Positions 1 to 11,280 are shown, counted from the first letter of the stretch. The stretch: 64,000 nt of DNA from Aegilops tauschii subsp. strangulata (GCF_002575655.3 NC_053036.3:155100627-155164626); one strand, 5' to 3'. Made by a program: numbers and translations. Notes: generated by a model from the letters alone, not told the origin.

Positions 1-1
1 C

Positions 2-535
2 ACCGATATGGGTACACTAATGGCGGCTCTTGTTAAGTACGCCGATTCCGATGGTACCAAGGATCCCCCTTCAAATGATGAAAGGACAGGGAAGGGAAAG
101 AAGAACGGCAATGGCAAGGGTCCTCAGTTTAACCCGGGGAACCAAGGAGGAGGCAAGCGTAAGGCCGATGGCAGCCTAGAGTTTGTAGCCAACGCCAACT
201 CTCAAGGTAATAACCAGCGACGCAAGGGGAGGCCCCCTCCCCGAGGCGGCGGGTCAGGTCCAACGCTGGAGCAGCTGTTGAATGAACCTTGCCCAAGGCA
301 TGGCTCTAGAGAGAAGCCAGCGACTCATTTGTGGAAGGATTGCGCGATCATGAAAGCCTTTAAGAGCTACAATGGCCCGGGCGGCGGTTCAGGCGCTGGC
401 GGCTTTCATGGCCCGGGCGGCGGCTCAAATTCCGGTCCTCAGAACGGTCAAGGGGGCTTTAATCAACAGTCTGGTCAGGGTCATCAACAGCAGCAGGGGG
501 GTTATCAGACCAACCCAAAGCAGCTTAGCGGTTGA
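2..535 (+). pseudogene. gag, C-terminal part (truncated by window edge)
   Basis: The frame is open from the window edge to a TGA at 533-535, giving about 177 codons. The protein is basic and glycine/glutamine-rich. A short Cys/His cluster (CPRHG ... H ... C, about residues 95-112) is typical of the variant zinc-binding motif near the end of gag in Gypsy elements of this type, and repeated PGGGS and GQ tracts follow. Gag would coat the genomic RNA and build the virus-like particle. The stop lies 9 bases before the first ATG of the pol frame, so gag and pol are separate frames in this copy. The N-terminal capsid part is not in the window. Confidence 0.75.
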
Positions 536-544
536 CAGTATCAT

Positions 545-1336
545 GTGTTTACCACTAGTTTGTGCAAACGATATCAGAAGCTTCACAAGAGGGCTGTGAA
601 TGCTGTTGAGCCGGCGGTTCCACGCTACTTGCGGTGGTCTGAGCAGCCTATAGTGTGGAGCAGGGAGGATCACCCTCCCCGGGTGGATAACCCGGGCCAC
701 TTGGCCTTAGTGGTGGCTCCTCAGGTGGGAGGTTATAAGTTCACAAAGGTACTCATGGATGGAGGCAGCAGCATCAACATCCTCTATTATGAGACTTTTC
801 GCCGTATGGGGTTGGTTGATAAGAACCTCAGCCAGTCAAACACTATCTTCCATGGTGTGGTACCTGGTAAGTCGGCTTATCCAGTCGGCAAGATCGAATT
901 GGAAGTGGCTTTTGGTGATGAGAACAACTACAGGGTGGAGAAGTTGACCTTTGAGGTGGTCAAGATAAGAAGTCCATACCATGCTATATTTGGACGGCCG
1001 GCTTACGCCAAGTTCATGGCACGGCCGTGTTATGTGTACTTACAGCTCGAGATTCCGGGTCACAATGGGACCATTACGGTTCACGGCAGCCGGAAAGTGG
1101 CTCTGGAGTGTGAGGAAGGTGATGCAGCTTATGCAGAGTCTGTTTGCGCTACAGAGGAGTTGAAGTTTTATAAAGACAATGTTGACCCAATAGATATGAC
1201 CTCTCTGAAAAAGCCGACTACAGAGACTGAGCCGACGATGAAATTTAAGTCAGCTGATGAAACTAAGCTTGTTGATTTTGTTCCAGGAGATTCATCTCAG
1301 CAGTTTAGCATCAGTGCCAATCTGGATCCAAAATAG
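545..1336 (+). pseudogene. pol, aspartic protease region
   Basis: 263 codons closed by TAG at 1334-1336. A retropepsin-like aspartic protease core is visible around 755-790, with active-site motif MDGGSSINI, where Asp-Gly-Gly-Ser replaces the usual Asp-Thr/Ser-Gly. A hydrophobic flap and a second strand containing FGRPAYAKF follow near 990-1015. The protease would cut the Gag-Pol polyprotein. The frame continues after the TAG into reverse transcriptase without a shift, so the TAG is a nonsense mutation inside pol and not a natural end. Confidence 0.85.
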
Positions 1337-2289
1337 GAAAGCGCGCTCATCGAGTTCATCCGTGAGAATAGGGACATCTTTGCGTGGAAACCTTCTGACA
1401 TGCCAGGTGTACCTAGAGAACTCGCTGAGCACACTCTCAATGTTGATCCGAAATTTAAACCGGTCAGACAATTCCTTCGGCGGTTTAACGAAGAGAGGCG
1501 GAAAGCTATTGGTGAAGAAGTGGCCCGGCTCTTGGCGGCCGGGTTTATCGTTGAAGTCTTTCACCCAGAGTGGTTGGCTAACCCGGTGCTCGTACTCAAG
1601 AAGAACGGCACCTGGCGGATGTGTGTGGATTACACGGACTTGAACAAGGCGTGTCCGGCTGATCCTTTTGCCCTCCCCCGGATTGATCAAATCATTGATG
1701 CTACGGCAGGTTGTGCACGCTTAAGTTTCTTGGATGCTTATTCTGGATATCATCAGATTAAGATGGCAGTTAAGGACCAGGAGAAGACGGCGTTCATCAC
1801 TCCCTTTGGAGCCTTCTGCTATGTGTCTATGCCGTTTGGGCTCAAGTGTGCTTAGGCGACTTACCAACGTTGTGTACAGAACTGTCTTCATAAGCAGATT
1901 GGGCGCAATGTTCACGCATACGTGGACGATATTGTGGTTAAATCCATCAAAGAGGAAACCCTGATAGATGATTTAAGGGAAACCTTTGATAATCTCCGGG
2001 TCTATAAGATGATGCTCAACCCGGCCAAGTGTGTTTTTGGTGTTCCTGCAGGCAAACTATTGGGCTTCTTGGTTTCTGACAGAGGCATTGAGGCTAACCC
2101 GGAGAAGATCAAGGCCATCACCTCCCTAGCTAAGCCGGCATGTATAAATGACGTACAGCGCTTGGCGGGTCGCATCGCTGCTTTAAGCCGGTTTATAAGC
2201 CGTTTGGGTGAGAAGGCCATGCCCTTATATCAGTTGATGAAGAAAACCGATGGAAGAGTTTTGAAAAGGCTAATACCGCCTTTGAGGAT
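1337..2289 (+). pseudogene. pol, reverse transcriptase palm and fingers
   Basis: The frame continues from the protease. RT motifs are present in order: VDYTDLNKACPADPFALPRI at about 1624-1683, FLDAYSGYHQI near 1729-1761, MPFGLKCA before a TAG at 1853-1855, and the catalytic YVDD at 1919-1930. The enzyme would copy element RNA into DNA. The TAG interrupts the conserved GLKxAxATYQR block, so no full RT can be made. A one-base shift close to 2255-2285 moves the rest of pol into another frame: the residues after the KKTDG segment cease to look like RT, while the good match resumes in the frame that becomes open at 2290. Confidence 0.9.
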
Positions 2290-3144
2290 TTGAAAAGGCA
2301 GCTGGCAGAGCCCCCAGTCCTTGCTGCTCCGGTTGATAAGGAGCCCTTGCTACTGTATGTGGCGGCAAACGCACGAGCCGTCAGCGTGGCTATTGTGGTG
2401 GAGCGCAAGGAGGCGGGTAAGGAGCATCCGGTTCAGCGGCCGGTTTATTATGTCAGCGAAGTGCTCATTGAGTCCAAGCAGCGGTACCCGCATTGGCAGA
2501 AGCTTGTGTATGGTGTGTTCATGGCGAGCCGGAAGCTTAAGCATTATTTTCAAGGTCATCCCATCACTGTGGTCAGTTCAGCCCCTCTTGGTGATATTAT
2601 TCAAAACAGAGAGGCCACAGGGAGAATTGCTAAGTGGGCTATAGAACTTGGACCTCATGGCCTTAAATATGTGCCACGCACTGCTGTTAAATCTCAGGCC
2701 TTGGTGGATTTCATCAATGATTGGACAGAGTCACAAGTGCCTGAGCAAAAGCCGGATAACACTTATTGGACTATTCACTTTGATGGGTCCAGGCAGCTGG
2801 AGGGCTCGGGGGCTGGCGTTGTATTGGCTTCCCCTAAGGGTGACAAGTTCCATTATGTGCTACAGTTGATGTTTCCTTGCACTAACAATGCGGCTGAATA
2901 CGAGGCTTTGCTCCACGGTCTTCGGGTGGCTAAGGAGATGATCTTAAGCCGGGTAAGGTGCTTTGGTGACTCAGACTTGGTGGCTCAACAAGTATCAGGC
3001 ACGTGGGATTCTAAGGATCCTCTCATGGCGGCTTATCGCCGCGAGGTTGATGCCATCGCTGGGCACTTTCAGGGATACCAAGTGGAGCACATTGATCGCA
3101 GGAAGAACGAGGCGGCTGATGCTCTAAGCCGGCTAGGCTCTTAG
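2290..3144 (+). pseudogene. pol, RT connection and RNase H
   Basis: Open for 284 codons. It starts with the RT tail (KRQLAEPPVL) and the YYVSEVL block near 2447-2467, then RNase H with FDGS at 2779-2790 and an E/D series including NNAAEYEALLHGL near 2884-2922 and GDSDLVAQQ. It ends with ADALSRLGS and a TAG at 3142-3144. RNase H would degrade the RNA strand during replication. The first acidic residue (Asp of FDGS) and the AEYEAL glutamate are kept. Integrase follows in the same frame after the TAG. Confidence 0.88.
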
Positions 3145-4536
3145 CGAAAGCCGGTGCCGCCTAACACTTTCCTCGATGTCCTGTATAACCCTTCGGTTAT
3201 GTTGCCTACAGAGGAAGACTTGGCTATCCCTGACCCGGAGGCACGACTGGTGGCGGCTCTTCATGTCATACCAGACTGGACAATGCCATATCTGGCTTAT
3301 ATAACCCGGGGAGAGTTGCCTGAGGATGAAACTTTGGCCAGGCAAATAACCCGGCGGGCTAAGTCAATGATCGTCATCGATGGCGAGTTACATCATCGCA
3401 GTGTTTCAGGAGCATTTCAACGTTGTATCTCCCCTGAGGAAAGCCAAGAGATCTTGCGTGAGATCCATGAACGGGATTGTGGCCATCATGCCGGCTCAAA
3501 ATCCCTTGTGGCCAAGGCTTTCCGTCATGGTTTTTATTGGCTGACGGCTCATGCTGATGCAGAGGACTTGGTCAGTAAATGTGATGGTTGCCAAAGGTTC
3601 TCACGACGGGCTCATGTGCCGGCTCAGGAGTTGAGGATGATCCCGATCACTTGGCCCTTTGCGGTCTGGGGGCTTCATATGGTTGGGCCTTTTAAACGGT
3701 CCAAAGATAAGAAGACTCACCTCTTGGTGGCAGTTGACAAATTCACAAAATGGGTAGAGGCTGAGCCAGTTAGCAAGTGCGACGCAGCCACGGCGGTTCA
3801 ATTTATGAAAAAGGTGATTTTCCTCTTTGGCTTTCCGCACAGCATTATAACCGACAATGGCACCAATCTTTCCAAAGGCGCCATGGAAGAGTTTTGTCAA
3901 CGAGAGCATATCCGGCTTGATGTTTCTTCAGTGGCTCATCCTCAATCCAATGGTCAAGCTGAGAGAGCTAATCAGGAGATTCTGAAGGGCATTAAGCCCC
4001 AGCTTTTGGTCCCTTTGCAACGGACGCCGGGTTGTTGGGTGGAGGAGTTGCCCTCCGTCTTATGGAGCATCAATACTACTCCTAACAGATCTACAGGCTT
4101 TACGCCTTTCTTCATGGTTTATGGAGCAGAAGCAGTCCTCCCCAGCGACATTCGTCACGACTCACCTCGTGTGGCGGCTTATGTTGAGACGGATAATGAA
4201 CAGGCGCGCCAAGATGCTCTTGACTTGTTGGATGAACAGCGTGATGTGGCAGCAGCCCGGTCAGCGATTTACCAACAACACTTGCGCCGTTATCATAGCC
4301 GCCGGGTCAAATCCCGGGTCTTCCAGGAAGGCGACCTTGTGCTCCGGCTCATCCAGGATCAAGCAGATGCACACAAGCTGTCCCCACCTTGGGAAGGGCC
4401 CTTTGTGGTCAGCAAGAACTTGCACAACGGGTCATATTACCTCATTGATATTCGGGAGCATAAAGATTCACGTAAGTCTGAGGAAGAGACCCGTCGGCCG
4501 TGGAACATAGCTCAGCTTCGGCCTTACTACACTTGA
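3145..4536 (+). pseudogene. pol, integrase with catalytic-site loss
   Basis: 460 codons from ATG 3154 to TGA 4534-4536. An HHCC zinc-binding domain lies near 3466-3594 (HERDCGHH ... CDGCQ). The catalytic core follows. The first acidic position of the DDE triad, expected in the motif WGLDMVGP, is histidine here (CAT at 3676-3678). The second Asp (TDNGT, codon 3853-3855) and the Glu (GQAERANQE, codon 3961-3963) are present. The C-terminal part resembles the GPFVV/NGSYYL integrase tail, and no chromodomain follows. Integrase would insert the element DNA. The D-to-H change alone should inactivate it. Confidence 0.9.
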
Positions 4537-4689
4537 GCTACCGGCTCTCGTGATGTACATATTTATCTCAGCCATGTATATCTTACGATAAGCAATAAAA
4601 CAGGACCTCTGTCCTTTCTTCTCCTCCAAATATGCACGTGTTGTTCTTATTACAAGATTACATGATGACTCAAAGGAGGATCCGGCTTA

Positions 4690-5105
4690 TGGTCGTATTC
4701 GAATCTAGCCGTAAGCAGTAAAGTCACTTGGGGGCTTCCTGTTCAAACATGGGTCGTATTCGAACCAAAGAGAACATAGCTGTCGATACCCATTTGATTG
4801 GCAAAGTGCCGAGCTCATTGGGAGGTTATCTTTGGTCATATTTGAATTATAGTTTAACCCCTCTGAGAACCGACGTGGGTCGTATCCGAATCAGCGTCGT
4901 TAAACAATTTTAAGAATCACTTGGGGGCTTCCTGTTCAAACATGGGTCGTATTCGAACCAAAGAGAACATAGCTGTCGGTACCCTCTTGATTGGCATCGC
5001 CACACCCACTGGGGGCTAGATGATCGTATCCGAATCTTGGCTTAACCCCTTTGGGCCGGGTCTCTGGTCGTATTCGAACCGGAAGCCCCTAAGTTCTTCT
5101 GCTTT
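4690..5105 (+). repeat. Post-pol direct repeats with polypurine-tract-like motifs
   Basis: A block starting CACTTGGGGGCTTCCTG and running through GGGTCGTATTCGAACC and AACATAGCTGTCG occurs at about 4726-4800 and again at 4918-4990. Shorter echoes of TCGTATTCGAA/TCGTATCCGAA occur near 4693, 4878, 5026 and 5066. The first bases of each unit resemble the ACTTGGGGGCT polypurine tract that commonly precedes 3' LTRs in Triticeae Gypsy elements. The zone lies between the end of pol and the end of the antisense gene and has no coding capacity. A plus-strand AATAAA-like motif lies just upstream, at about 4593. Confidence 0.8.
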
Positions 5106-5624
5106 ATCACAAGTTTACTCTGATTATGATAAGGTGTGCATGACCGGGTTTCACTTATCGGCTTAACTTTGGTTTACAGTGTTAATTGAACATCATGGGT
5201 GTCATCAAGGCAAGTAAATCGAAGTTAAGGTACCAACCTTACTACCCGGGTTATTTAAACAGGAAGTATGCTTACAGGCCGTTAAATGTGTTATTTCGGC
5301 CATATTCAGAGTATAATTAAGGACCAGTCTTTTTTGATTCATATTCTGGGTTATTTGTCTCAAACACCCGATTCTCAGGGCGGTAAGCCGCCTCGAGACT
5401 TGTGATTTGCCTTTCTGTGCAGATACTTAAAGGCACCTTTTAAGGTTGAGAAAAAACAAAGGGATGATTATGACCCGGAGAAGCATCCAAGAGACAATTT
5501 CAAAGGATTTTCGCATTCAAAACGTGCACGATGGCACGGCAGAGATGAACTGCTGCAGCTACTCTATTACAATAACTCTTCAAGTCTAAAGAATGGAACA
5601 TTGTTTGATAAACCACCAGCCAAC
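5106..5624. other. Non-coding spacer between pol repeats and the antisense gene
   Basis: No open frame or motif that I can support on either strand. By position it would hold the 3' untranslated region of the minus-strand gene that ends at 5625, and it separates two convergent genes. Confidence 0.5.
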
Positions 5625-8600
5625 TTATGATGCTCGCTGAGTTGAAGTCCCCGGCTCATTCCTATCTTCTCCTCCGGCTGATCCCAAGAGCTCGAAGGTT
5701 GATGACTTCCAGTCGATGCCGCTGAGAGCCTCGAATTGGGCTTCTTCGTCAATTAACCCGGCCGGGTCAATCTCCGGGGCGAAGGTGTGCTGACGAGCCG
5801 GCGGGATCAGGTTGAGGGCTTCATAGCGAGGGGTTGGAATCCTCTGATTCTCCGCGTCATAACCCGGCTGGTACTTGGTTAGATCGATATCGTTCCCGAT
5901 GAGCGTGGCCACTGGGCGTACAGCCTTCACACACGCCGCGGAGTCCTTCTGATCGAAAGCTGAGCCGTCTTCTTTTATGCTTGGATAACCCAGGGCGATG
6001 TTTACCGGGTCTAGCTCCGGCAGGAATGCCTTGGCCCGGCTCAGCGCGGCGATTGCTCCGGCTCTCGCGGAGGCCCGTCGTAGCTCTTGGATCCGCTGAG
6101 GCAGAACGGCGAGCCGGCGCAGGACTTCGGCCAGATGAGTTGGCACCTTGTTGGATAAGGCCACCACAGCTAAGGCACGCTGTGACCCGGTGTAGAGCTG
6201 TTCCACCAGGGTGTACACGGCCTTTAACTTGGTGACCACGCTCTGGTTGAGGTTGGCACTCCTGGGACCTGTTTAACAGAATCAGATAAGCCGGTGACAA
6301 GGATGAATCATGACATATACAAACTTGATGAAAACCGGTGAGGCGACTTACCAAAGATAGCGGCCACCATTTGGGAAACCTGGCGCTTTAGGCCGGAGAG
6401 CTCGGCGGTCTTCTCAGCAAGGGCCTTCTCCGCCTGTTCCGCCCGGGTCACCAGTGCGGCCTTCTCTTCGACCCAGACTTTTCTCTCAGCATCAAACTCG
6501 GTCTTCAATTTTTCTTGAGTGGCTATGCTGGAGACAAACTTGGCGTTTGCCTTCCGGGTCTCCATCTCCTGCATCTTCAGCCGGCTTTTGAGATCTGCAA
6601 GGTCCGCCTCTAGTTTCTTGCCAACAGCCTGCATATATTTCCGGGTTAATTAACAATCATTATATAAGTCCCAAGCGTTTTCCAAGCAAAGACACTTGGC
6701 ACTTGGGGGCTAATGCATATTGAACGTATCTATCTACATACTGCCGGCTCAGTTGAGTAAACCGGAATCTAAGTCTACAACATATTCAAGCATAAGTCGT
6801 CGACTTGGGGGCTCGCATGGCAAAGGTAACTATGCAGTAAGTAAGCAGACAACAGAAGGATACCTCAGATTTTTGTTGGATCTGGTTGACCATGGCGACC
6901 TCGGCGTCCCGGCTCTTGTGTACTTGGCTGATGTAGCCAGAGACGAGCTCTCCAATGCTCAAGTCGGTGTAGCCGGAGAGGTCCAGGTTCACCCGGTGGG
7001 GCTGCAGCAGTTCCCCCTTCGCGGAGCATTTGGCCAATACAGTCGGTCTCCCCGGCTCAACGAACTCCGTCCGGGTGATTACCACGTCCGGGTCGTCTGC
7101 TGGTGGAGCTGAGCCGGAGGCCTCCGGGTTAACCGAAGCTTCAGTCGTTGCCTTGGTAATCGGGGCAGAGGCCTCAGGTGCCGTGTCCATTGGAGTGGTG
7201 GCTTCGGGGGCGGAGGTAGCTGGCGGCTCTTCAGCCGTCACCTCCGGGTCAGGTAAGTCCGGCACTCCGGCTGACCTGGTCTTCTTCGCTCTTTTGGTGA
7301 GCTTTGCCTGGGCACTAAAAAGACACAAGTGTTAGGCACACAAAAAGTAAGTGCAGACAAAGATAATGTAAGAAGATTGTTGTTACCCAGGCGCAGTCTT
7401 GAAGGCCGGCAGATTTGACTGCATGGAGTCACCCGAAGAGGGGGAGGTCTCCTGATAATTGGAGTCAGAAGAGTTGAGTGGCTGACGGATAACACCCGCC
7501 AATGGATGAAAAGGGTACAAGTGAGAAAAAACCTCAGTGCGACGCTTCCTTGTTGCGTCGGGTAACCCGGCGGAGTGATTGGAGTCCTTATTGGTCCGGG
7601 TGTGAAGCCGGCTTTCGTGAACCTGTCGCTTCAAAAGAAATTGAGGGTCTTGATGAGCTAAAGGATGTGAAAAGCTTACTTTCCGGGTTACCCTTCGGAC
7701 TTTCAGCTGTGGTAAGGGCTCCGAGTCGGAGGAAAGTGACGTTACCTCTTCAACCACCGGGTTACTGGCGCCGGTGTCATCCTGTCAGTGAGCAAGTGTT
7801 GATAAGGCGGACAGCAACAAATAACAAGTACAGAAAGAATTTAAAGGCTTAGGGGTTACCTCTGACTCGGAGCTGTCGCTTAGTTGCATCAGCTCCGAAG
7901 CAGTAGGTCTGCTTCCTTTTTTACGAGGGGCGGCTTTCTTGGCGGCTTTCTTCGCCTTCCTGGCCTTCTTGGCCGCCTCATGGTCATATTTGACCCGCCA
8001 GAACTTATCATCAGCCTAAAAAATGCAGTAATGACTTCTTAAAACGGTTCAGATCAAGGTTATATGCAGAAGAAGTTGAAAGGTTAAGGTCAGCGGCTTA
8101 CCGCTGGGGCTGGGTTGGTCTTGCAGAAGGGGCTAACCCGGTCCTTCCACAATCTGCCAGACTTTCGTTTAACAGAGCCTTGGTCTCTTCCTCAGCAACG
8201 TCTTCTGGAAGATCATTGCGACTGTGCCTCTGAGGGTCATCCTTTCGCCCGGTGTACTCACACATTAAGCCGGGGCGGCGGCTCAATGGGATTACCCGCC
8301 ATGAGATCCAGACCCGGACCAGGTCAATTCCATTCAGACCGTTGCCTAGCAGGGCCTTGATTTTATTGATAGTCGGAAGCAGAGGCTGGCGCTCCGCTGC
8401 AGTCAGCTTGTCCGACAGCGGGTGAGTCGGCTCTAGAAGTGTTGGGCGAAAGCCGGGCAGCGGGTTCTCGTCAGCCGGGGATGTATCTTGGCAGTAGAAC
8501 CAAGTCATATTCCAGTCCTTGGGGTGTCTCGGCGGCTCTGCGTAAGGGAAAAGACAGTCCCTACGCCGCTGGATGGAGATGCCGCCTAACTCCAGACTTG

Positions 8601-9692
8601 GCCCGTTGGCGCACTCATTTTGGCGGTTTAAGTAAAACAGCTCTCTGAAGAGCAGCAGACTCGGCTCTTCTCCAAGGTACACTTCGCAAAGACTTGGAAA
8701 TTGCATATGTTGGATATGGAGTTGGGTCCTATATCTTGAGGCCGCAGGTCAAAGAAGTTGAGCACGTCCCAGAAAAACTTTGAGCCGGGCGGTGCGAAGC
8801 CCCGGCTCATATGATCTGCGAAGATCACTACCTCCCCGTCCCTTGGCTGTGGTCTCTCTTCCAACGGGTCAGGGGCACGGTAGGACATGATTTCCTTCTT
8901 AGGCAAATATCCGGACTTAACAAAACTGGCCAGGGTCTCGTTGGTGACGTTGGACCTCATCTAGTTGCAAGTGATGGGAGCCTTGGGAGGCATGGTGAAA
9001 GTTGGTGGTCTATGACAAAGGGGAAGAATGTCTGGGTTAATTATAAGCCGGAGATCTACAGTTCAAACTAAGATGACGGCTTATGAAGGGGACTAATGTT
9101 ATATACTCAGTTAAGCCGGAGGATTCTACAAGGCATGGTTCTCTTTAAGTCGGAGGATTCTACAACGCGAGGGTTCTTTAACCCGGAATCGTAAAGCCGC
9201 CAAGATTCAATGGTTGCAGTTTTTACTAAGTGTGGTAAAACAGTTTTCACATATGGCAGTAACTTTTTTGGATCAAAATGGTCGGGTGAAATGAAATTTT
9301 TCTAGACCTAGAAACAGACGAGCGGATGTTCTTGAGCTCGAATGAGGCATCTATATAGTGGAAAGAGATCTACTGGCACTTGAAATGAGGCCTAAACAAC
9401 TACCGCACTAGTTCTATACAAGGCTAAAGATCAAATAAATGCAGTGACTGCGAGAACTACCGAGGCTTGTGGCAATGGCGATGAACACGAAGAACACAGA
9501 CGAACCCTACGGTAGATCTATCTGACAGAGCAGAAGAGACTCACCGGAGTTGGAGAAGAGCGGAAGTCGCCGCTGCTTGTCTGGTCCGAGTCAGGGTGAT
9601 GCAGCGGCCGGGTTGATGAAGACCAGGGGCGTGACGGCGGCGGCAGTGGCAGAGCTCGGGCAGAGGAGCGATGGCGCGAGGAGGAAGAAGAG
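5625..9692 (-). pseudogene. Spliced antisense gene inside the Gypsy element (PF04195-type N terminus, coiled-coil C terminus)
   Basis: Reads against gag-pol. Inferred exons (high to low coordinate): non-coding 9692-9545, then 9009-8102 with ATG at 8993-8991, 8015-7860, 7781-7387, 7314-6864, 6628-6352 and 6268-5625. All introns have GT and AG ends, and the coding phases join correctly across every junction, giving about 938 residues. The first coding exon matches the family often annotated 'putative gypsy type transposon' (Pfam Transposase_28, by recognition). The third coding exon is acidic. The fifth (6628-6352) is a heptad-like coiled coil rich in K/E/A. The function is unknown; despite the Pfam name there is no evidence that it is a transposase. 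Damage: TAG at 8963-8961, and one-base losses near 8688 and 8155. Splice sites and the rest of the frame are intact. A TATA box lies 30 bases upstream of the inferred start. Confidence 0.82.
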
Positions 9693-9720
9693 AGCGTGAG
9701 AAGAACCCGCTGGGCCGGCC

Positions 9721-9730
9721 TATTTATAAG
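9721..9730 (-). promoter_or_regulatory. TATA box of the antisense gene
   Basis: On the minus strand the sequence reads CTTATAAATAGG, about 30 bases before the inferred first exon. That exon is C/T-rich, like a plant 5' leader, and ends in a good donor (CTCCG/GTGAGTC at 9545/9544). The matching acceptor (TTTGTCATAG) lies at 9010, 17 bases before the ATG. Independent promoter, leader intron and start codon together support a real transcription unit. Confidence 0.72.
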
Positions 9731-10002
9731 GCAAGGTCGTAAGTGGGCGCGAGATTCAAGGAGACCACGGCGTGGTTATCTCCCCCCCCCCACAACGCCT
9801 TGATTTTCGGAATGACAGTAAAAGCAAAGATCCGTTGCGGATCTGGCGGAGTAAAAAACGGACTTAATGGAGGATGACGTCACGACGGATTATCCGGAGT
9901 CCAGAGGATGACGTCACTCCGGGTTATGGCCTTCACATGAATGGTAAGCCGGAGATTTTTTCTGTCGGCAGAGTTGAAGATTGACACGAGCCGGCTCAAA
10001 TC

Positions 10003-10016
10003 AATCTGGGGCCTAA
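10003..10016 (+). other. Polypurine tract
   Basis: A short G-rich stretch (CTGGGGCCTAA) directly precedes the TG of the 3' LTR, the place where plus-strand synthesis would be primed. It is weaker than the ACTTGGGGGCT copies found elsewhere in the element. Confidence 0.6.
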
Positions 10017-10535
10017 TGTTGAGGATATAGACCTTAGAGTCACCCGCCAGGAGGGGCCGGGTTACTCGTACGGTCGTTGCCAGAAGCCCGGAGCCAAGTT
10101 TCAAGACGATGGGCCGGAGATGGGCTGAGACCCGGATATGGCTTAAGGCCCGTAGTTACAATCATTATTATAGTAGAACTTGTAGTGTAAGGCAAGTATA
10201 GTTTTAGAGTCCGAGCCGGACACTCTTATGAGCCGGCCGGGACCCTAAGGGCTGCTGGGCGTCAGCCTCCTTATATAAAGGGACGACCCGGCAGCGGTTT
10301 AAGGGCGACAACAAGATCATCGAGAGCCGGGCATAGCTGTTTAGCTCCCTGGCGATCGTAACCCTAATCAATATCACCTCAAACTGGACGTAGGCTTTTA
10401 CCTTCACTATAAGGGGCCGAACCAGTATAAACCCTCGTGTTCCTTGTCCCGCATAACCCCTTCAAGCTTCCTAGTTGCGATGGCTCCACGATTAAGTCCT
10501 AGCTCGAGGACATCTGCCGTGACAATTCCACGACA
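10017..10535 (+). repeat. 3' LTR of the Gypsy element (519 bp)
   Basis: Begins TGTTGAGGATATAG and ends CAATTCCACGACA, giving the canonical TG...CA ends. It follows the polypurine tract and carries a TATA box at 10271-10280. The U5 part has the CCAGTATAAACC and TCCTTGTCCCGCATAACC type sequence often seen near LTR ends in these elements. The 5' partner is outside the window, so neither divergence nor target duplication can be measured. Confidence 0.85.
10271..10280 (+). promoter_or_regulatory. LTR promoter TATA box
   Basis: TTATATAAAG on the plus strand in the middle of the LTR, placed to start genomic RNA synthesis roughly 30 bases downstream. It also shows that the LTR is oriented with gag-pol. 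Confidence 0.65.
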
Positions 10536-11280
10536 GAATTTGCTACAGCCCATTTAAAGTTTGTTAAAAGTACATCCCATTTCAACCAACCGTTCAAAAC
10601 AGAATTCAATAAAATTTCCCACATTTTGATGGGATCCGAAATATTTTTATCCCGAAATTTCTTGTCAGATTAAATACAATTTCAATATAAATTTGTATTA
10701 CGTAAAAATCCAACGAAACATTGCGCTTGCAACAATTAATGAAATTAAAATTTTCAATATCCAAAAATAATATTTTATAAAGTAATCACGTGTTTGGTGC
10801 ATTTTTTATAGTTACTGCCCAGTTTTTATAATTACATCCCATTTATTATTTCTTAAAGCCCATTTTCTTGTAAAGCCTAATGCATCCCTCCTAGGAAAGA
10901 TTTGCAGCCCAGCGGGGTGGAGAATAACAACTTGACCTTGCCTGGGTATTCCTAAAAAAAAGTATAGCTGGGCTAGCCATTTTCAGCTTGAAAAAAATTA
11001 ATATCTAGGCTGGATATTTGGCCTGGGCTAGATGGGCCACAGCCCGCCCAGTTAATACCTGCAGCGATGCTTTCGTTGTTGTTCAGAGGAGAAGAATTAA
11101 TATTTGGGCTAAACATCGAAAAACTCTGCAGTGCTCACACCTCAAAAACACAAATACTGCTCGAGCTGCTTGGTCCCAGCTGTCGGCCGCTTCTTGTGCA
11201 ATTCTCTCGTTTATTAACTACTACATAGGTTGACAATGGTGTGGGACCGTGATGTCAGGAAAGCAGGAGGAAGCAAAATA
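10536..11280. other. AT-rich unassigned DNA
   Basis: No supported gene. It holds poly-A/T tracts and repeats of phrases such as ATCCCATTT and GCCCATTT between 10546 and 10868, then GGGCTGGCC/CCTGGGCTAG-like motifs near 10970-11050. It may be decayed repeat DNA, but I see no terminal repeats or target duplication that would classify it. Confidence 0.4.

Larger units (their letters stand above)
1..10535 (+). mobile_element. Ty3/Gypsy LTR retrotransposon carrying an antisense gene; 5' end outside the window
   Basis: A degenerate but colinear Gypsy element. It contains the end of gag (to 535), protease, reverse transcriptase, RNase H and integrase (545-4536), a repeat-rich zone (4690-5105), a spliced minus-strand gene (9692-5625), a weak polypurine tract and a 519-bp 3' LTR (10017-10535). 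The integrase order (RT before IN) and the pol sequence place it in Ty3/Gypsy. The 5' LTR, primer binding site and most of gag lie upstream of base 1. The five bases after the LTR (GAATT, 10536-10540) should match the five bases before the missing 5' LTR. Pol has three in-frame stops and one frameshift, so the copy cannot move on its own. I do not assign a family name. Confidence 0.93.

Noticed and set aside
1334..1336. TAG as a natural pol terminus or a readthrough site
   Set aside because: Further stops and a frameshift follow in pol, and the frame on both sides is continuous pol sequence; a plain nonsense mutation is simpler.
10536..11280. LINE or other retroposon
   Set aside because: Poly-A/T tracts are present, but there is no RT motif, tail at a boundary or target duplication.
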